A DNA stretch of 64,000 bases from positions 1 through 64,000 of the forward strand of contig JAQWLT010000025.1 of NCBI GenBank assembly GCA_029247205.1, written 5' to 3'. The translations under genes were made by a program, and so were the position numbers. Shown in pieces: positions 8,758-18,800 of the stretch (position 1 is the stretch's first letter; each line of letters starts with the position of its first letter). Below the pieces are notes generated by a model. The model worked only from the letters and a program-made list of their open reading frames with translations, did no database searches and was not told where the DNA came from. This DNA comes from Phycisphaerales bacterium. GTDB taxonomy: Bacteria; Planctomycetota; Phycisphaerae; Phycisphaerales; SM1A02.

Positions 8758-9104
8758 CTGATAGAGTTTCGGTGATTCAGCCGCCTGAGATCGCCATGTT
8801 TTCTGGTGACACTTGCTTCTTGCAAACAACTCATTTGCATGAAAGAAACAGCAAGCCGGCAACACCGATCATCGAACAAGCACATATTGATCACTTTCAA
8901 ACGAGGACACGAACAGGCACAAAGGCTGATCCAAACATCTTTCATCCCAATTTGACTGAGATGCACCCAGACGCAGTGGACTGGCTGTACCAACAAAGCA
9001 TGTCGCCTGCCTTGGTTCATACACTGCGTGCTGAGCCCGCGAACATCAATATGCCTGAGGCCTCTATTCACTTCCAATCACACTCAATGACCATCCTCGG
9101 ATGA
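8754..9104 (+). CDS. Small protein of unknown function, coupled to the histidine kinase
   Basis: A 116-residue frame that fits exactly between its neighbours: GTG 8754 overlaps the upstream stop (GTGA), and its own stop overlaps the kinase ATG at 9101 (ATGA). The four-base overlaps on both sides are the main argument that it is real, since nothing else occupies these 350 bases. The protein is rich in His, Thr and Pro, has no signal peptide or membrane segment, and matches no family I recognise. A shorter form could start at the ATG near 8796. It may serve the sensor kinase, but that is inference from position only. Confidence 0.5.
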   Translation: MTDRVSVIQPPEIAMFSGDTCFLQTTHLHERNSKPATPIIEQAHIDHFQTRTRTGTKADPNIFHPNLTEMHPDAVDWLYQQSMSPALVHTLRAEPANINMPEASIHFQSHSMTILG

Positions 9105-10417
9105 TCGAAACGAACCAGAATCACACGGGTAATGACACAACTGAAGCTGAGTTATTCTCACCAGAATTAACTGGCAGTTTGCAAGCTGGGATGCTTAGCG
9201 TGACCCTTGTGTGGCTCGTCCTTGTCGTACTCATCGCTGCTGTCGTTATGTCGCTCGTTGGCGAACGACAGATTCGACTACACCAGGACGCACAAGCTCA
9301 TTTCTTGGCAGAATTCATTTTCAGTCAGATTGAGCATGGGCATCAGCATGCTTCCGAAGCCGACCTGATTGAAGCAGTACGCAGTGCCACTCAGGACATC
9401 GACACGCTTCGAATATTGCCTATGGGCGTTGCCCCGAAACGCATTGCTGATGCCGGCTGGGCAGCCGTCCCCCTACCAGATGGCCGAACAATCCAAGCGA
9501 CCCTAACCTCGACAACAGGCGGACCTGCACGACTATTAAACACGATGGGTATTTTAGTCAGCCTTGGCATCCTCTTTCTCTTGATGAGTGTGTTTCTCGT
9601 TGTGGTGGTTGGCCGACTCATTGGCGGACCAATCAACGACATTGCCGAATTCACATCTAGACTTGCTGCGGGCAATCTCACAGCCAGCGTTCTAAAACGT
9701 AGAACTGGCCAGTTTGATCGAATCAACACAAGCCTCGAAACTGTTCGCCAGCACATGGCCTCAGAGTTGCAACTCAGTGAGCAGGCAAGCGAAGAAATGC
9801 AGCAAACAAACTCGCTTCAACGTTTGATGCTTCGAGAACTCAACCATCGCATTCGCAACAATCTCGCCTCACTAAGCTCGCTCATTGCAATTTCTCGAAG
9901 CCAAGACACTGATGTCGCAGAGTTTGCCTGCCGGATTGATCGCCGAGTTGAAGCAATGTCATCTGCACACAGCCTGCTCTCAGAGCGTCACTGGGCCCCA
10001 GTTACGGTCCAATCTCTCCTTGAACAGCTTGCGCCAATCGAATGCGCCGAACGAATGACCCTACGCGGTAACAATGTGGCGGTAAGTGCAAGCCAAGCAA
10101 CTCCCCTAGCAATGGTCTTACAAGAGATGTTCGCCAATGCAATGGCCCATGGCGCACTTGGTTCAGGCACCGGATGGCTCAGCGTGGAGTGGGATGTAGG
10201 CGAGGGCACCAGCGGTCAGTTGCTTGTCATCCACTGGAAGGAGACAGGAGGCACGGCACCCAACCCAAACGCCGAAGCCGGCACAGGCACCACCCTGATT
10301 AGAGGTCTTGTCGAAGGCGAGTTACGTGGCACAATTAGCTTGCAGCACGCACCTACCGGCGTCTCGCACTGCATCCGAATTCCACTGAAGTCTGGCGGAA
10401 GTATCGGCGAGGTATAG
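9101..10417 (+). CDS. Membrane sensor histidine kinase, HisKA_2 type
   Basis: A 438-residue kinase. TM1 is about residues 34-55 and TM2 about 148-172, enclosing a roughly 90-residue periplasmic sensor loop. A HAMP linker follows (GGPINDIAEFTSRLAAGNL). The phosphoacceptor box LMLRELNHRIRNNLASL is the HisKA_2 form, with the His in ELNHR. The ATPase domain shows VLQEMFANAMAHGALG (N box) and GTGTTLIRGLV in place of the usual G boxes. Such kinases usually signal through atypical or distant response regulators, and none lies next to it; the nearest REC protein in the window is at 38965. The ligand is unknown. Confidence 0.85.
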   Translation: MIETNQNHTGNDTTEAELFSPELTGSLQAGMLSVTLVWLVLVVLIAAVVMSLVGERQIRLHQDAQAHFLAEFIFSQIEHGHQHASEADLIEAVRSATQDIDTLRILPMGVAPKRIADAGWAAVPLPDGRTIQATLTSTTGGPARLLNTMGILVSLGILFLLMSVFLVVVVGRLIGGPINDIAEFTSRLAAGNLTASVLKRRTGQFDRINTSLETVRQHMASELQLSEQASEEMQQTNSLQRLMLRELNHRIRNNLASLSSLIAISRSQDTDVAEFACRIDRRVEAMSSAHSLLSERHWAPVTVQSLLEQLAPIECAERMTLRGNNVAVSASQATPLAMVLQEMFANAMAHGALGSGTGWLSVEWDVGEGTSGQLLVIHWKETGGTAPNPNAEAGTGTTLIRGLVEGELRGTISLQHAPTGVSHCIRIPLKSGGSIGEV

Positions 10418-10423
10418 CGACCT

Positions 10424-11827
10424 CTACCGCGTTTTTGCAAGGAAGCGAACAAGGCCGCCTGCAGGCGCATCAGGAACAAGTTCACCCACTCCACTAATCG
10501 CCGCAGCCGCGAGATATCCACTTCGCACTGCCCCTTCCATCGTGGCTGGCCACCCACTGCGACACCAGTCTCCTGCAAGATAAAGGCCTTCAATATCGCC
10601 GCCCTGTGGGCCAACCGGACTTGGCGAAGCAGACGGACGAGAAGACTCGGCCTCCATCGTGGCAGCGAACGTAGCACGACGTTCCTTGACTGGCCGACAC
10701 AACAGAACCGACGCCTGCCGACTGCTTGGATACGCCGCGTGAATGTCGCTCAGAACAGCATCGCGTATATCGTCTGGCGAACGACCCATCCACTCATCAG
10801 CGGCACTGATTACCGCATGTAAGTGCTGGGATCCGTCGGCATCAATGCCCTTACGGAAGATCCAATGCACGCCACGACCTGGCAGTACCAGGTGTGGCTC
10901 ATCCATGACCACTCGATCAAACACAATGTGCACGCCCAAGATTGCGCTATGCCCGAGGGCTGAGAGGTCGCCGAGACGCGCATCGGTATCTCGATCTGCA
11001 TCCGTGAGAATGGCGTCCAGACGCTCCCATGGCAAGGCAGATAGCACAACATCAGCTCGTACAAATTCATCTTTGGTCTGCACACCGATCACACGACGAT
11101 GTTCAATTCCAATCGAGGTCGCGGTGCATCCAAACCGAACCTCCCCACCGGCCTGACAAATGATATCTGCTGCAGGGGCGTATAAGTCGGCGAGTGGAAT
11201 CGCTGGCACCCCCATCGTTGAATGCCAGGCGCCAGCGAGAAAACCATCTTGGAATACCTGCACAGCATGTACGGCAGCGACACGTTCGAGTGAAAGGTTG
11301 CATGCACTGAGAATAATCGGTTCCCAAAAAAGCTTGCGGACTTGCGTATCTTGGCCCCATTGATCAAGCAGATTTGAAAAGTTTTGATTTCTAAGTGTCA
11401 ACCTTCCAGACACGCCCATCCGAAGCATACGCCACATGGCGCGTCGTACTTGTCGCTTCATCGATCGATCAAGGAGCCGCATACGCCGAAGCGACCCAGC
11501 CATATGAAACGGAGCAGGTAGCCGACTCGCCCGCATGACATCACGTCCACCATCAGGCCTCAACCAATGTGTCTGGGAGTACCACTCAATTGAATCTTCA
11601 ACACCAAGCCGAGCGTAGAAGTCAAGTAAGTTGGTGCAACAACCCATTAACACATGCTGGCAATTATCTAGTGTCCGCCCGGTCGACACGTCCTCAAAGC
11701 TTGAAGCTCGCCCACCAAGCCGTCGCCGCGATTCGAGCACGATCACAGACCAGCCAGCATCCGCCAAACGAAGCGAGGCAGCTAAGCCAGCGAGACCACC
11801 GCCGAGTACGACAACTTTCCCATTCAC
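10424..11827 (-). CDS. hpnE: Hydroxysqualene dehydroxylase
   Basis: A 467-residue FAD-dependent amine oxidase-fold enzyme that reduces hydroxysqualene to squalene. The N-terminus has the dinucleotide-binding VVLGGGLAGLAASLRLADAG and the glycine pair LGGRASSF. NCQHVLMGCC, with FYARLG after it, is the HpnE signature that separates it from carotene desaturases. The C-terminal FAD contact reads YLAGDWCRSGWPATMEGA. It is the last gene of an hpnC-hpnD-hpnE operon and overlaps hpnD by four bases (ATGA). No squalene cyclase is in the window, so the fate of squalene (hopanoids, sterols or C30 carotenoids) cannot be read here. Confidence 0.93.
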   Translation of the reverse strand: MNGKVVVLGGGLAGLAASLRLADAGWSVIVLESRRRLGGRASSFEDVSTGRTLDNCQHVLMGCCTNLLDFYARLGVEDSIEWYSQTHWLRPDGGRDVMRASRLPAPFHMAGSLRRMRLLDRSMKRQVRRAMWRMLRMGVSGRLTLRNQNFSNLLDQWGQDTQVRKLFWEPIILSACNLSLERVAAVHAVQVFQDGFLAGAWHSTMGVPAIPLADLYAPAADIICQAGGEVRFGCTATSIGIEHRRVIGVQTKDEFVRADVVLSALPWERLDAILTDADRDTDARLGDLSALGHSAILGVHIVFDRVVMDEPHLVLPGRGVHWIFRKGIDADGSQHLHAVISAADEWMGRSPDDIRDAVLSDIHAAYPSSRQASVLLCRPVKERRATFAATMEAESSRPSASPSPVGPQGGDIEGLYLAGDWCRSGWPATMEGAVRSGYLAAAAISGVGELVPDAPAGGLVRFLAKTR

Positions 11828-12696
11828 GAGGATGCCCGTCCGGCAAACAACGCAATGCGAATCTTCTTCAACTTCGACAGCGATACGCCTGGAATGCCAC
11901 AGCAGCGCCGTGGATCCTGTTCAATCTTCTCAAGCATCGCATGATAGATTCCAGTCATCGCACGAAGCGTTCGCCTGCAGTCCGCAGACACCATGGCATC
12001 AAGCGGTTGAGACTGCTCATAATGAGACGATGCGACATCAATCCAGTGGCGAATAAGTGCATGGCAGGCTTCTGGTCGGCGCCATGCAATGAGAGAAGCT
12101 TGATCGAGCCCCCGCGCCCGCAGGTCGCTCGCGGGGATATAGCACCGCCCCACAGCCGCGTCCTCGCCGACATCGCGCAAGATATTGGTCAGTTGCAGCG
12201 CAATACCACGCTTCACAGCCAACCCAGCTGCGGCGGGGTCGTCAAAGCCCCAGATGCTGATACAGAGAAGCCCAACTGTTGACGCCACACACTCGCAGTA
12301 GTCAAAAAGATCTTCACTGGACTCAATCACTCTGCCCGAAAGGTCGTCGCGCTGACCGCGGATCATGTCAATAAATGGTTGCCGCGGAAGATTCCAAGAA
12401 GATGCGGCCCACGACAGAGCTTGCCAAATAGGCTCATCCGGGACGGATCCGCCATCGAGCACTTCTAGAGTTGTGCGCTCAAATGCACCGAGTGCTTGAA
12501 TCGCTGTGGCGGGGTCATCAGCATCATCTGTGATGTCGTCAGCCCGCCGCATCCACGCATACAAGGCGTACAAGCCAGAACGACGCGGCTCGGGTAGCAG
12601 CCGAAGCCCCCAATAGAAGTTCCCAGCTCGGCGTCGCACGAGCAGCCTGCACCAGTTCAACGCTTCAGTCGGCTCGACTGTCATCATGGTACCCAT
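11824..12696 (-). CDS. hpnD: Presqualene diphosphate synthase
   Basis: Condenses two farnesyl diphosphates to presqualene diphosphate. The start at ATG 12696 overlaps the hpnC stop as TGATG and gives a 290-residue protein of normal length; the longer ORF runs into hpnC. The first Asp-rich motif is RRADDITDDADD (about residues 50-61) and the second is LTNILRDVGEDAAVGRCYIP, both typical of trans-isoprenyl diphosphate head-to-head synthases. YALYAWMRR and the C-terminal LSKLKKIRIAL are HpnD-like. It is the middle gene of the squalene operon, and probably translationally coupled to both neighbours. Confidence 0.93.
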   Translation of the reverse strand: MGTMMTVEPTEALNWCRLLVRRRAGNFYWGLRLLPEPRRSGLYALYAWMRRADDITDDADDPATAIQALGAFERTTLEVLDGGSVPDEPIWQALSWAASSWNLPRQPFIDMIRGQRDDLSGRVIESSEDLFDYCECVASTVGLLCISIWGFDDPAAAGLAVKRGIALQLTNILRDVGEDAAVGRCYIPASDLRARGLDQASLIAWRRPEACHALIRHWIDVASSHYEQSQPLDAMVSADCRRTLRAMTGIYHAMLEKIEQDPRRCCGIPGVSLSKLKKIRIALFAGRASS

Positions 12697-13634
12697 CAAC
12701 TCACTCGCCCCTGCCGAGATGCCCGAAGTGCAAGCCATGCCTTCTGGAACTTCGACATAGAGACCCTGTACAGCACTGTTTCATAATCGGACCTTGCAAT
12801 GAGATTGAGAATTGCTTGCCCCCCTGCTGCAAAGAGCCAAAGCATAGGTCGAACATCCGCTGAAACCGAAGCAAGCAATGGATCAATCTGTCTGAGCAAC
12901 GGAGATGTTCGCTCAAGAAGCGATCGCATGACGCCACGATAGATCTCAAGGAATTCTTGATCAGGCGCATGTCCATTTGTCGCAGTTTGTATGAGACGAC
13001 TCTGAAAGTCAGGCTCATCGGTCATTTCGTGCGGAATGTAGATTCGATCTCGCTCGACAATGTCTCTACGGACGTCCTGCCAGTGGTTGGCGAGTTGGAG
13101 ACCCGTACACACCGCGTCACTCATCTTTAGCTGCTTCTGGTCCATGGACGACCCCGCAAGTTGAAGCACTATCCGCCCCACGGGATCGGCGCTGCCACGG
13201 CAATAACCGAAGAGTTCATCCCAAGTGGCATAGCGACTGACTCGTTGATCCTGCTCGAATGCATCCAGCAAATGGTAAAAGGGAGAAGGATCTAGCGCGT
13301 GTCGTGTCAACACAGAACCGAGCGCTACAAACACTGGATGTCGAGAATCGCCGGCAACACATGCGTTCAGTTCCTCTCGCCACCATGCCAGTCGCTCCAG
13401 TGCTAAATCTTGATCCCCCGACTCATCAGAGAGATCGTCTGCCCACCTGCAATAGGCATAGACAGCGGATACCCCGTCTCTCATCCGATCTGGGACGAAC
13501 CGACTCAAGACGCTAAAATTCTCATATTGGCCGAGCGTCAGGCGCCGGCAATAGGCAATCGCGTCCTCAAGCCCAAGCGACTCGCATCGCTCAGGCCCCC
13601 ACTGTTCCAACTTGTCGATGATCTCGCTGCCCAT
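12696..13634 (-). CDS. hpnC: Hydroxysqualene synthase
   Basis: Converts presqualene diphosphate to hydroxysqualene. The 312-residue protein shows the HpnC-specific YCRRLTLGQYENFSV near residue 28, the first Asp motif CRWADDLSDESGD and the second LANHWQDVRRDIVERDRIYIP, where HWQD replaces the ILRD of HpnD. It heads the hpnCDE operon. It starts 72 bases from the divergent ispH gene, so the precursor and squalene branches of isoprenoid synthesis share one intergenic control region. No Shine-Dalgarno is evident at ATG 13634. Confidence 0.92.
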   Translation of the reverse strand: MGSEIIDKLEQWGPERCESLGLEDAIAYCRRLTLGQYENFSVLSRFVPDRMRDGVSAVYAYCRWADDLSDESGDQDLALERLAWWREELNACVAGDSRHPVFVALGSVLTRHALDPSPFYHLLDAFEQDQRVSRYATWDELFGYCRGSADPVGRIVLQLAGSSMDQKQLKMSDAVCTGLQLANHWQDVRRDIVERDRIYIPHEMTDEPDFQSRLIQTATNGHAPDQEFLEIYRGVMRSLLERTSPLLRQIDPLLASVSADVRPMLWLFAAGGQAILNLIARSDYETVLYRVSMSKFQKAWLALRASRQGRVS

Positions 13635-13705
13635 GGCGGGCTGCAGGCTATCATGGGGGACTATTCATGTGGCGGGCCACGGCGGCTCGAACAACAGGAG
13701 AAGGC

Positions 13706-14764
13706 ATGCGAATCTTGCTAGCCAACCCACGCGGCTTCTGTGCTGGGGTCTACATGGCGATCGATGTGGTCGAGCAATTGCTTGACTTCGTGAGCGATGA
13801 GTCAATCTACGTCTATCACGAAATTGTCCACAACAAGTATGTGGTGCAACGATTCATCGATCGGGGAGTCATCTTTGTCGAATCTATTGAGGACGTCCCA
13901 AGCGGATCGATTCTCGTCTTCAGCGCCCACGGCGTGAGCCCTGCCGTTCGGAAAGCGGCAGAACATCGATGCCTCATCGCCATCGATGCAACCTGCCCGC
14001 TGGTCACCAAGGTGCACGCCGAAGCCATTCGATACGCCAATCGAGGCTGGCAGATCTTGCTCGTGGGCCACACCGACCATCAGGAAATCATCGGCACCCG
14101 TGGCGAAGCACCAGATTCGATTCAGGTCGTTGATTCTGTAGAAGCCATCAGCACACTTCAAATTGATGACCCAACAAAGCTTATCTATCTCACGCAAACA
14201 ACACTGAGCATGGATGACGCATCGATCATTATTCGCGCACTCCGAGCAGCCTTTCCAGACATACACGAACCACCAAGCGATGATATTTGCTACGCCACCA
14301 CGAATCGCCAATTGGCTGTTCGCCAGTTAGCGACTGATTGCGATTTGGTCATCGTCGTGGGCTCTCGCAACAGTTCAAACTCACAACGGCTGCGTGAACT
14401 CGCCGAAACCACTGGCACACGTGCTGTTCTGATCGATGACAAGAAGGAGCTGACACCAAACATGCTGTCCGGCATCGAGACAGTTCTTGTGACAGCTGGC
14501 GCAAGCGCCCCCGAAGATCTTGTCCAAGATCTCCTACTGCACCTGATCAATATCTCTGGCGGCAAAGTTGAACAGCATGATGTGTTCAATGAAACCATCG
14601 AGTTCGGGCTTCCTGGCACACTCAAAAAGTTCATGCGGACGAGAGGGGTCGACCCAGAAGGGCGACGTATTACCATGGACAATATTTCCGCAACTGAAAA
14701 GTTCTTAGCTGACAACAACATTGATCATCAAGTCATTGACGTCACCATTGGCGCATCCTCTTGA
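13706..14764 (+). CDS. ispH: 4-hydroxy-3-methylbut-2-enyl diphosphate reductase
   Basis: Last enzyme of the non-mevalonate (MEP) pathway, making IPP and DMAPP with a [4Fe-4S] cluster. The start at 13706 has AGGAG five bases upstream; the earlier ORF start does not. All three cluster cysteines are visible: NPRGFCAGV, DATCPLV and DDICYATTNRQ. YHEIVHNKYVV and VFSAHGVSP carry the conserved active-site histidines, and TQTTLSMDD and VVGSRNSSNS carry substrate-binding residues. The protein is 352 residues, slightly longer than E. coli IspH. It overlaps rlmN by four bases (TTGA). Confidence 0.96.
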   Translation: MRILLANPRGFCAGVYMAIDVVEQLLDFVSDESIYVYHEIVHNKYVVQRFIDRGVIFVESIEDVPSGSILVFSAHGVSPAVRKAAEHRCLIAIDATCPLVTKVHAEAIRYANRGWQILLVGHTDHQEIIGTRGEAPDSIQVVDSVEAISTLQIDDPTKLIYLTQTTLSMDDASIIIRALRAAFPDIHEPPSDDICYATTNRQLAVRQLATDCDLVIVVGSRNSSNSQRLRELAETTGTRAVLIDDKKELTPNMLSGIETVLVTAGASAPEDLVQDLLLHLINISGGKVEQHDVFNETIEFGLPGTLKKFMRTRGVDPEGRRITMDNISATEKFLADNNIDHQVIDVTIGASS

Positions 14765-15828
14765 GCAAGGGACACGGATTCTTTGACCATGATCCAGACA
14801 GTCTACGCCAGTGGTGCGTCGATCACGGTCTTCCCGGACACACCGCTAATCAATTGATGGACTGGGTGTATCGCAAGCGAGTAGTTGATCCACAACAGAT
14901 GACTAATCTCTCGCGTGACCACCGTGCGCTGATCGAAGCCACACTGCCCATCGATGAAGGCAAAACAACTCGAGAGCAAACCGCAAGCGACGGAACACAA
15001 AAGCTCCTCATTGAGTGGCCAACGAAGTCAACCCAACTTCCAATCTCCGGCGCAGCACCAGCGACCGAGACTGTCATGATTCCAGTTAATGAGCGGCGAA
15101 CAGCATGTGTCTCCAGTCAGGTCGGCTGCCCCGTCGGCTGCCGCTTCTGTGCTTCTGGCATTGGCGGCCTCGAAGGAAATCTCAGTGCCGGGCGCATCGT
15201 TGAGCAGGCCCACCGTCTTGGTCGGCTCACCACAGGCCCAATAAGCAATGTCGTATTCATGGGCATGGGCGAACCACTTGCCAATTACGCCGAAGTCACC
15301 AAGGCCATCACCGCCATGAACGCCCCTTGGGGCCTCGGCATCGGCGCACGACGCATTACCGTTTCGACCGTGGGCCTTCCAGTTGCGATTCGCCGACTCG
15401 CCGAGTTCCCGATTCCCGTCACGCTCGCCCTGAGTCTTCATGCCCCAGATGATCATCTCCGGCGTGAACTTATTCCATGGGCGGAACACGCCTCCATCAA
15501 TGAGATTCTCTCGGCTTGCAATGACTACTTCAACGCTACTGGCCGCGAGATAACAATTGAATACCTGCTACTTCGTGGTGTCAATGACCGAACCAGACAT
15601 GCGAGACAACTCGCTGACCTCGCTCGTTCGCTTCGTTGCAACGTCAATCTCATCCGGTACAACGAGGTCGATGGACTCCCCTATCGGCGTCCGATCGACG
15701 AGGATGTACTCCTCTTTCAGCAGACCCTACGAGACGGCAAGGTCAACGCGCATATCCGCGCAAGCCGTGGGCGGGATATCTCAGCAGCCTGCGGACAACT
15801 CCGACGCGAAACTGCCGGGTCCAAGTAG
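14761..15828 (+). CDS. rlmN: 23S rRNA (adenine2503-C2)-methyltransferase
   Basis: A radical-SAM methyltransferase that methylates A2503 of 23S rRNA and A37 of some tRNAs. It starts at TTG 14761, overlapping the ispH stop; no nearer ATG fits the conserved N-terminal helix (GLPGHTANQLMDWVY). The SAM cluster motif is CPVGCRFCASG, preceded by RRTACVSSQVG. GMGEPLANY and ITVSTVGL are typical of the family, and the C-terminal SAACGQL supplies the methyl-carrying cysteine. At 355 residues it has normal length. RlmN is preferred over Cfr because of length and housekeeping context. Confidence 0.95.
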   Translation: MSKGHGFFDHDPDSLRQWCVDHGLPGHTANQLMDWVYRKRVVDPQQMTNLSRDHRALIEATLPIDEGKTTREQTASDGTQKLLIEWPTKSTQLPISGAAPATETVMIPVNERRTACVSSQVGCPVGCRFCASGIGGLEGNLSAGRIVEQAHRLGRLTTGPISNVVFMGMGEPLANYAEVTKAITAMNAPWGLGIGARRITVSTVGLPVAIRRLAEFPIPVTLALSLHAPDDHLRRELIPWAEHASINEILSACNDYFNATGREITIEYLLLRGVNDRTRHARQLADLARSLRCNVNLIRYNEVDGLPYRRPIDEDVLLFQQTLRDGKVNAHIRASRGRDISAACGQLRRETAGSK

Positions 15829-15835
15829 GCAGCAC

Positions 15836-18800
15836 TCAGGCCTCGCGTAACTTACGAATTTCACGCCGGAAGGCGGCAGGGCTAATGCGGCGAAGTCGGC
15901 CATCGAGCGCGATGGTATGCAACCACTCCAAAATTACCCGCCACTGTTCATACTGATCTTCACTGGCGCTCGCTGCCTGCATCACGACTTCCTGTACTTG
16001 ATCCCTGACAAGCCGCTGAGGTCGCTTGCCACGAAGTCGATGGGGCAGCACCCATCGCATTGCTGCTAAGACATGGGCCATCCAGTCGCTCGAGCGTAGA
16101 TCCACGCGAACTCGCCAACGAACCATGGTGCACTCAAGTCGAGTGAGATACCGAATAGACAGCACATCACTCCGTGCGCGCCGCACATTCAATCGCTGCC
16201 GCGTCTGTCGTCGATGCTCGCTGCCGATGGCCATCGATGCAACGTAAATTGGATCTCGGATAAGCAATGACTCGGCGAGTGGTAGCACTGCAGCCCTCGT
16301 CAACGCTCGGCCTGTCTCACCGCGGTCTGCCTTGTAAAGAGAAATAATACGATCCGCAAATCGCTCGGCAAGATCAAAGCCTCCCCATGTCACACAACGG
16401 CGAAGGGCTACGATGAAATCTCTGTGCGCATCACGACCAGGCCCAGTCTCAAGCAAACCAGGAACCTCGCCCAGTGCACGCTTAACCAAACGACGAAATC
16501 GATCGGCTCGGTCAGGACCAGACATCCTCATCTTGGCGAGCATGAGTCTGTATCTTCGAACAGACCGATCGCTCGGTTCAATTGGCCTTTCCTGCGGACG
16601 AAGTAATCGCTCTGGATCGAGCAAGGCCGCTCGGCCGTACTCAAAGGCCTCCCTCAAACGCGCCACCCCAACCGACTCTATGCGTTGCAAGGCCTGATGC
16701 ATGGCGTCAAGCGAGAGTGGGACTGCTCCAGATTGCCACGCCAGACCAAGCAACACCATGTCCGCGAGCCGCTCATTGTGAAAGCGATATCGGCAAACAC
16801 CAGTGATATCTGCCGTCACAACATGAGACTCACCACCAATTTGTAGCAGGTGCGCACCAATCGCTTCACCTTCGTCCTCAGGATCTTCAACTCGCTCGAT
16901 TTCATCTTCAAATACACCAGTATTCGCAAATACGAAAGTGCGGCCGCGAGAAACTACGCGTAGTGGCAGATCGGGGTCAACTGCATCAATCGTGGCGCCA
17001 CGGTCATACCCAAGCAAGAGCCCAGCTTCGCCCCATGGAATGACCGGCGGCACGGCAGCCTCTTCACTGTCATCTCGTGGCCGCGAGAATGCAATCTGAG
17101 CAAATGATCGCCTGCCGGGGCCAATTGATGTGGGATCTGCGCGGACCTCAACGTGATAGCCCATCACCATAGCCGCTTCTTGAAGCACACGGCCCACTAC
17201 GCCAGGAGTCATTCCTCGCAATCCAGCCAGATGCGCATACCACACCGGTTGATCGGCGTGCTGAAATTCGGGTTGTCCCGGCGACTCCTCAACTCCAGTT
17301 CCTCTCGTAGGAGCTTGCGTGCGGTGTACTTCAATCTGCTCTACCAGCGGGCGAATTCGACCACCCATATGCGGCGGCCATCGCAGCGGAATGGTTTCAA
17401 CCGCAATAGTGGAACGGCTTGATACCGCTTCATGCACTGCACGCTGATCACGTCGCCTCAGTGTTGGCGGCTGACGAATCACACAGGCACGATCTGCTGG
17501 CCACACCAGGCGTTGGCCAGTCTGATAGCCCACGCGGTCGATCTCTTCGACCCCTCGCTCCAGGGTCGCCACATCAAATCGAGCGGGTGGGCCATCCTCA
17601 ACAATCAAAACAGTGAGTCCCATTCCGGCTGCGGCGGCGTGTACATGACGAGTTACTTCTGCTGGCCCGGCGTTCTCGGGGCGATGTAGTCGCACACCCG
17701 CGCTACGCTCGGCTGGGATAACGGCCCGCACCAAACGTTCAATATCAGCCCCCGCTGGCGATGGACCTGCTGCAATCACGATCAACCACGCACCGCCGTC
17801 CGCGGAAGCTTGTCTGATCGCCGCCGCCCCACTGCGGCGAAACTCCGTACCACGCCACACTTCAGCAACAACTCGTCGCCCCTCGGCTGGACCTATACGC
17901 TCACCACCAAAGATCCACTGCAACGGGTCGGAATGTTCTCCTTCGGCCCGATCATCTTCTGGCTCAATCGACTCGAGTACAGCGGCATGAAGCGTCTGAT
18001 GCAAGTCCTCAGCCTGCCCTCGATCACCGAAAGGTGCCTTCGCCTGCCGCGACGAACAAGGCGACAGTGGTTCACTCAGCCGATCAGTCAATGGCGGGCC
18101 GGCCATGACCCGTTGTATCAGCGGAGCAAGCACCCGCGCGAGCGGGGATGGATGTGTCAAATGACTCAGCGAGTTTCCATCGGGAAGTTCGTGTCCCCAT
18201 ACAGCTGCAGGCGATTGCCCATCCATGATGAGACGCTGCGCGATGCCAGACACCACCAGTTCGATTCGTTGGCCGACTGGCTCAAGCACTACAACTGTCT
18301 CGCATCTCAACAACACTCGTTCGATTGCGGCGGCATCAAGCGGATTTGAAACCGCTAGATGCAGCGTCGGCACCCTGCCCTCTACACCAAGAATGACTTC
18401 AATACGACGCATGGATCGTTCGACTGGTCCTACCACAATGAATCCGATCGCCGAACGTTCTCCAGGACTTGGCATTGCTCGCACAGCGTTGAGTTCGAGC
18501 CGGCGAGCAATTCGTAGTGGACCACCAACTTCATCCCAGCGAAGCCCACGCCGACGAGGGGGGCCGGCAGGCGGACCAACGCCAACTCGGTTAGGCAAGA
18601 CCCGAATACTGGCCATCGATTGCAAAATCTGGCGATTGACAAGCATGACAGCGGGCACACGCGACGCGCGGCTGAGCCGAAGCGTATGCTCGATTGAATC
18701 GCGAACATCTGTGACCGACGTTGCTTCGAGCATCGGCAAACCAGCAGTTGCAAGACGTTGTCGCAAGCCTGGCCGTGTCCCCGGATCTTCTAATACAACC

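Noticed and set aside
11569-12282. 237-residue + strand ORF over hpnE/hpnD
   Set aside because: It lies antisense to two clearly coding hpn genes and has low-complexity shadow composition.
17810-18349. 179-residue + strand ORF inside the giant oxidoreductase-like gene
   Set aside because: Arg/Ser/Pro-rich shadow frame with no start signal or recognisable domain; the opposite frame codes.
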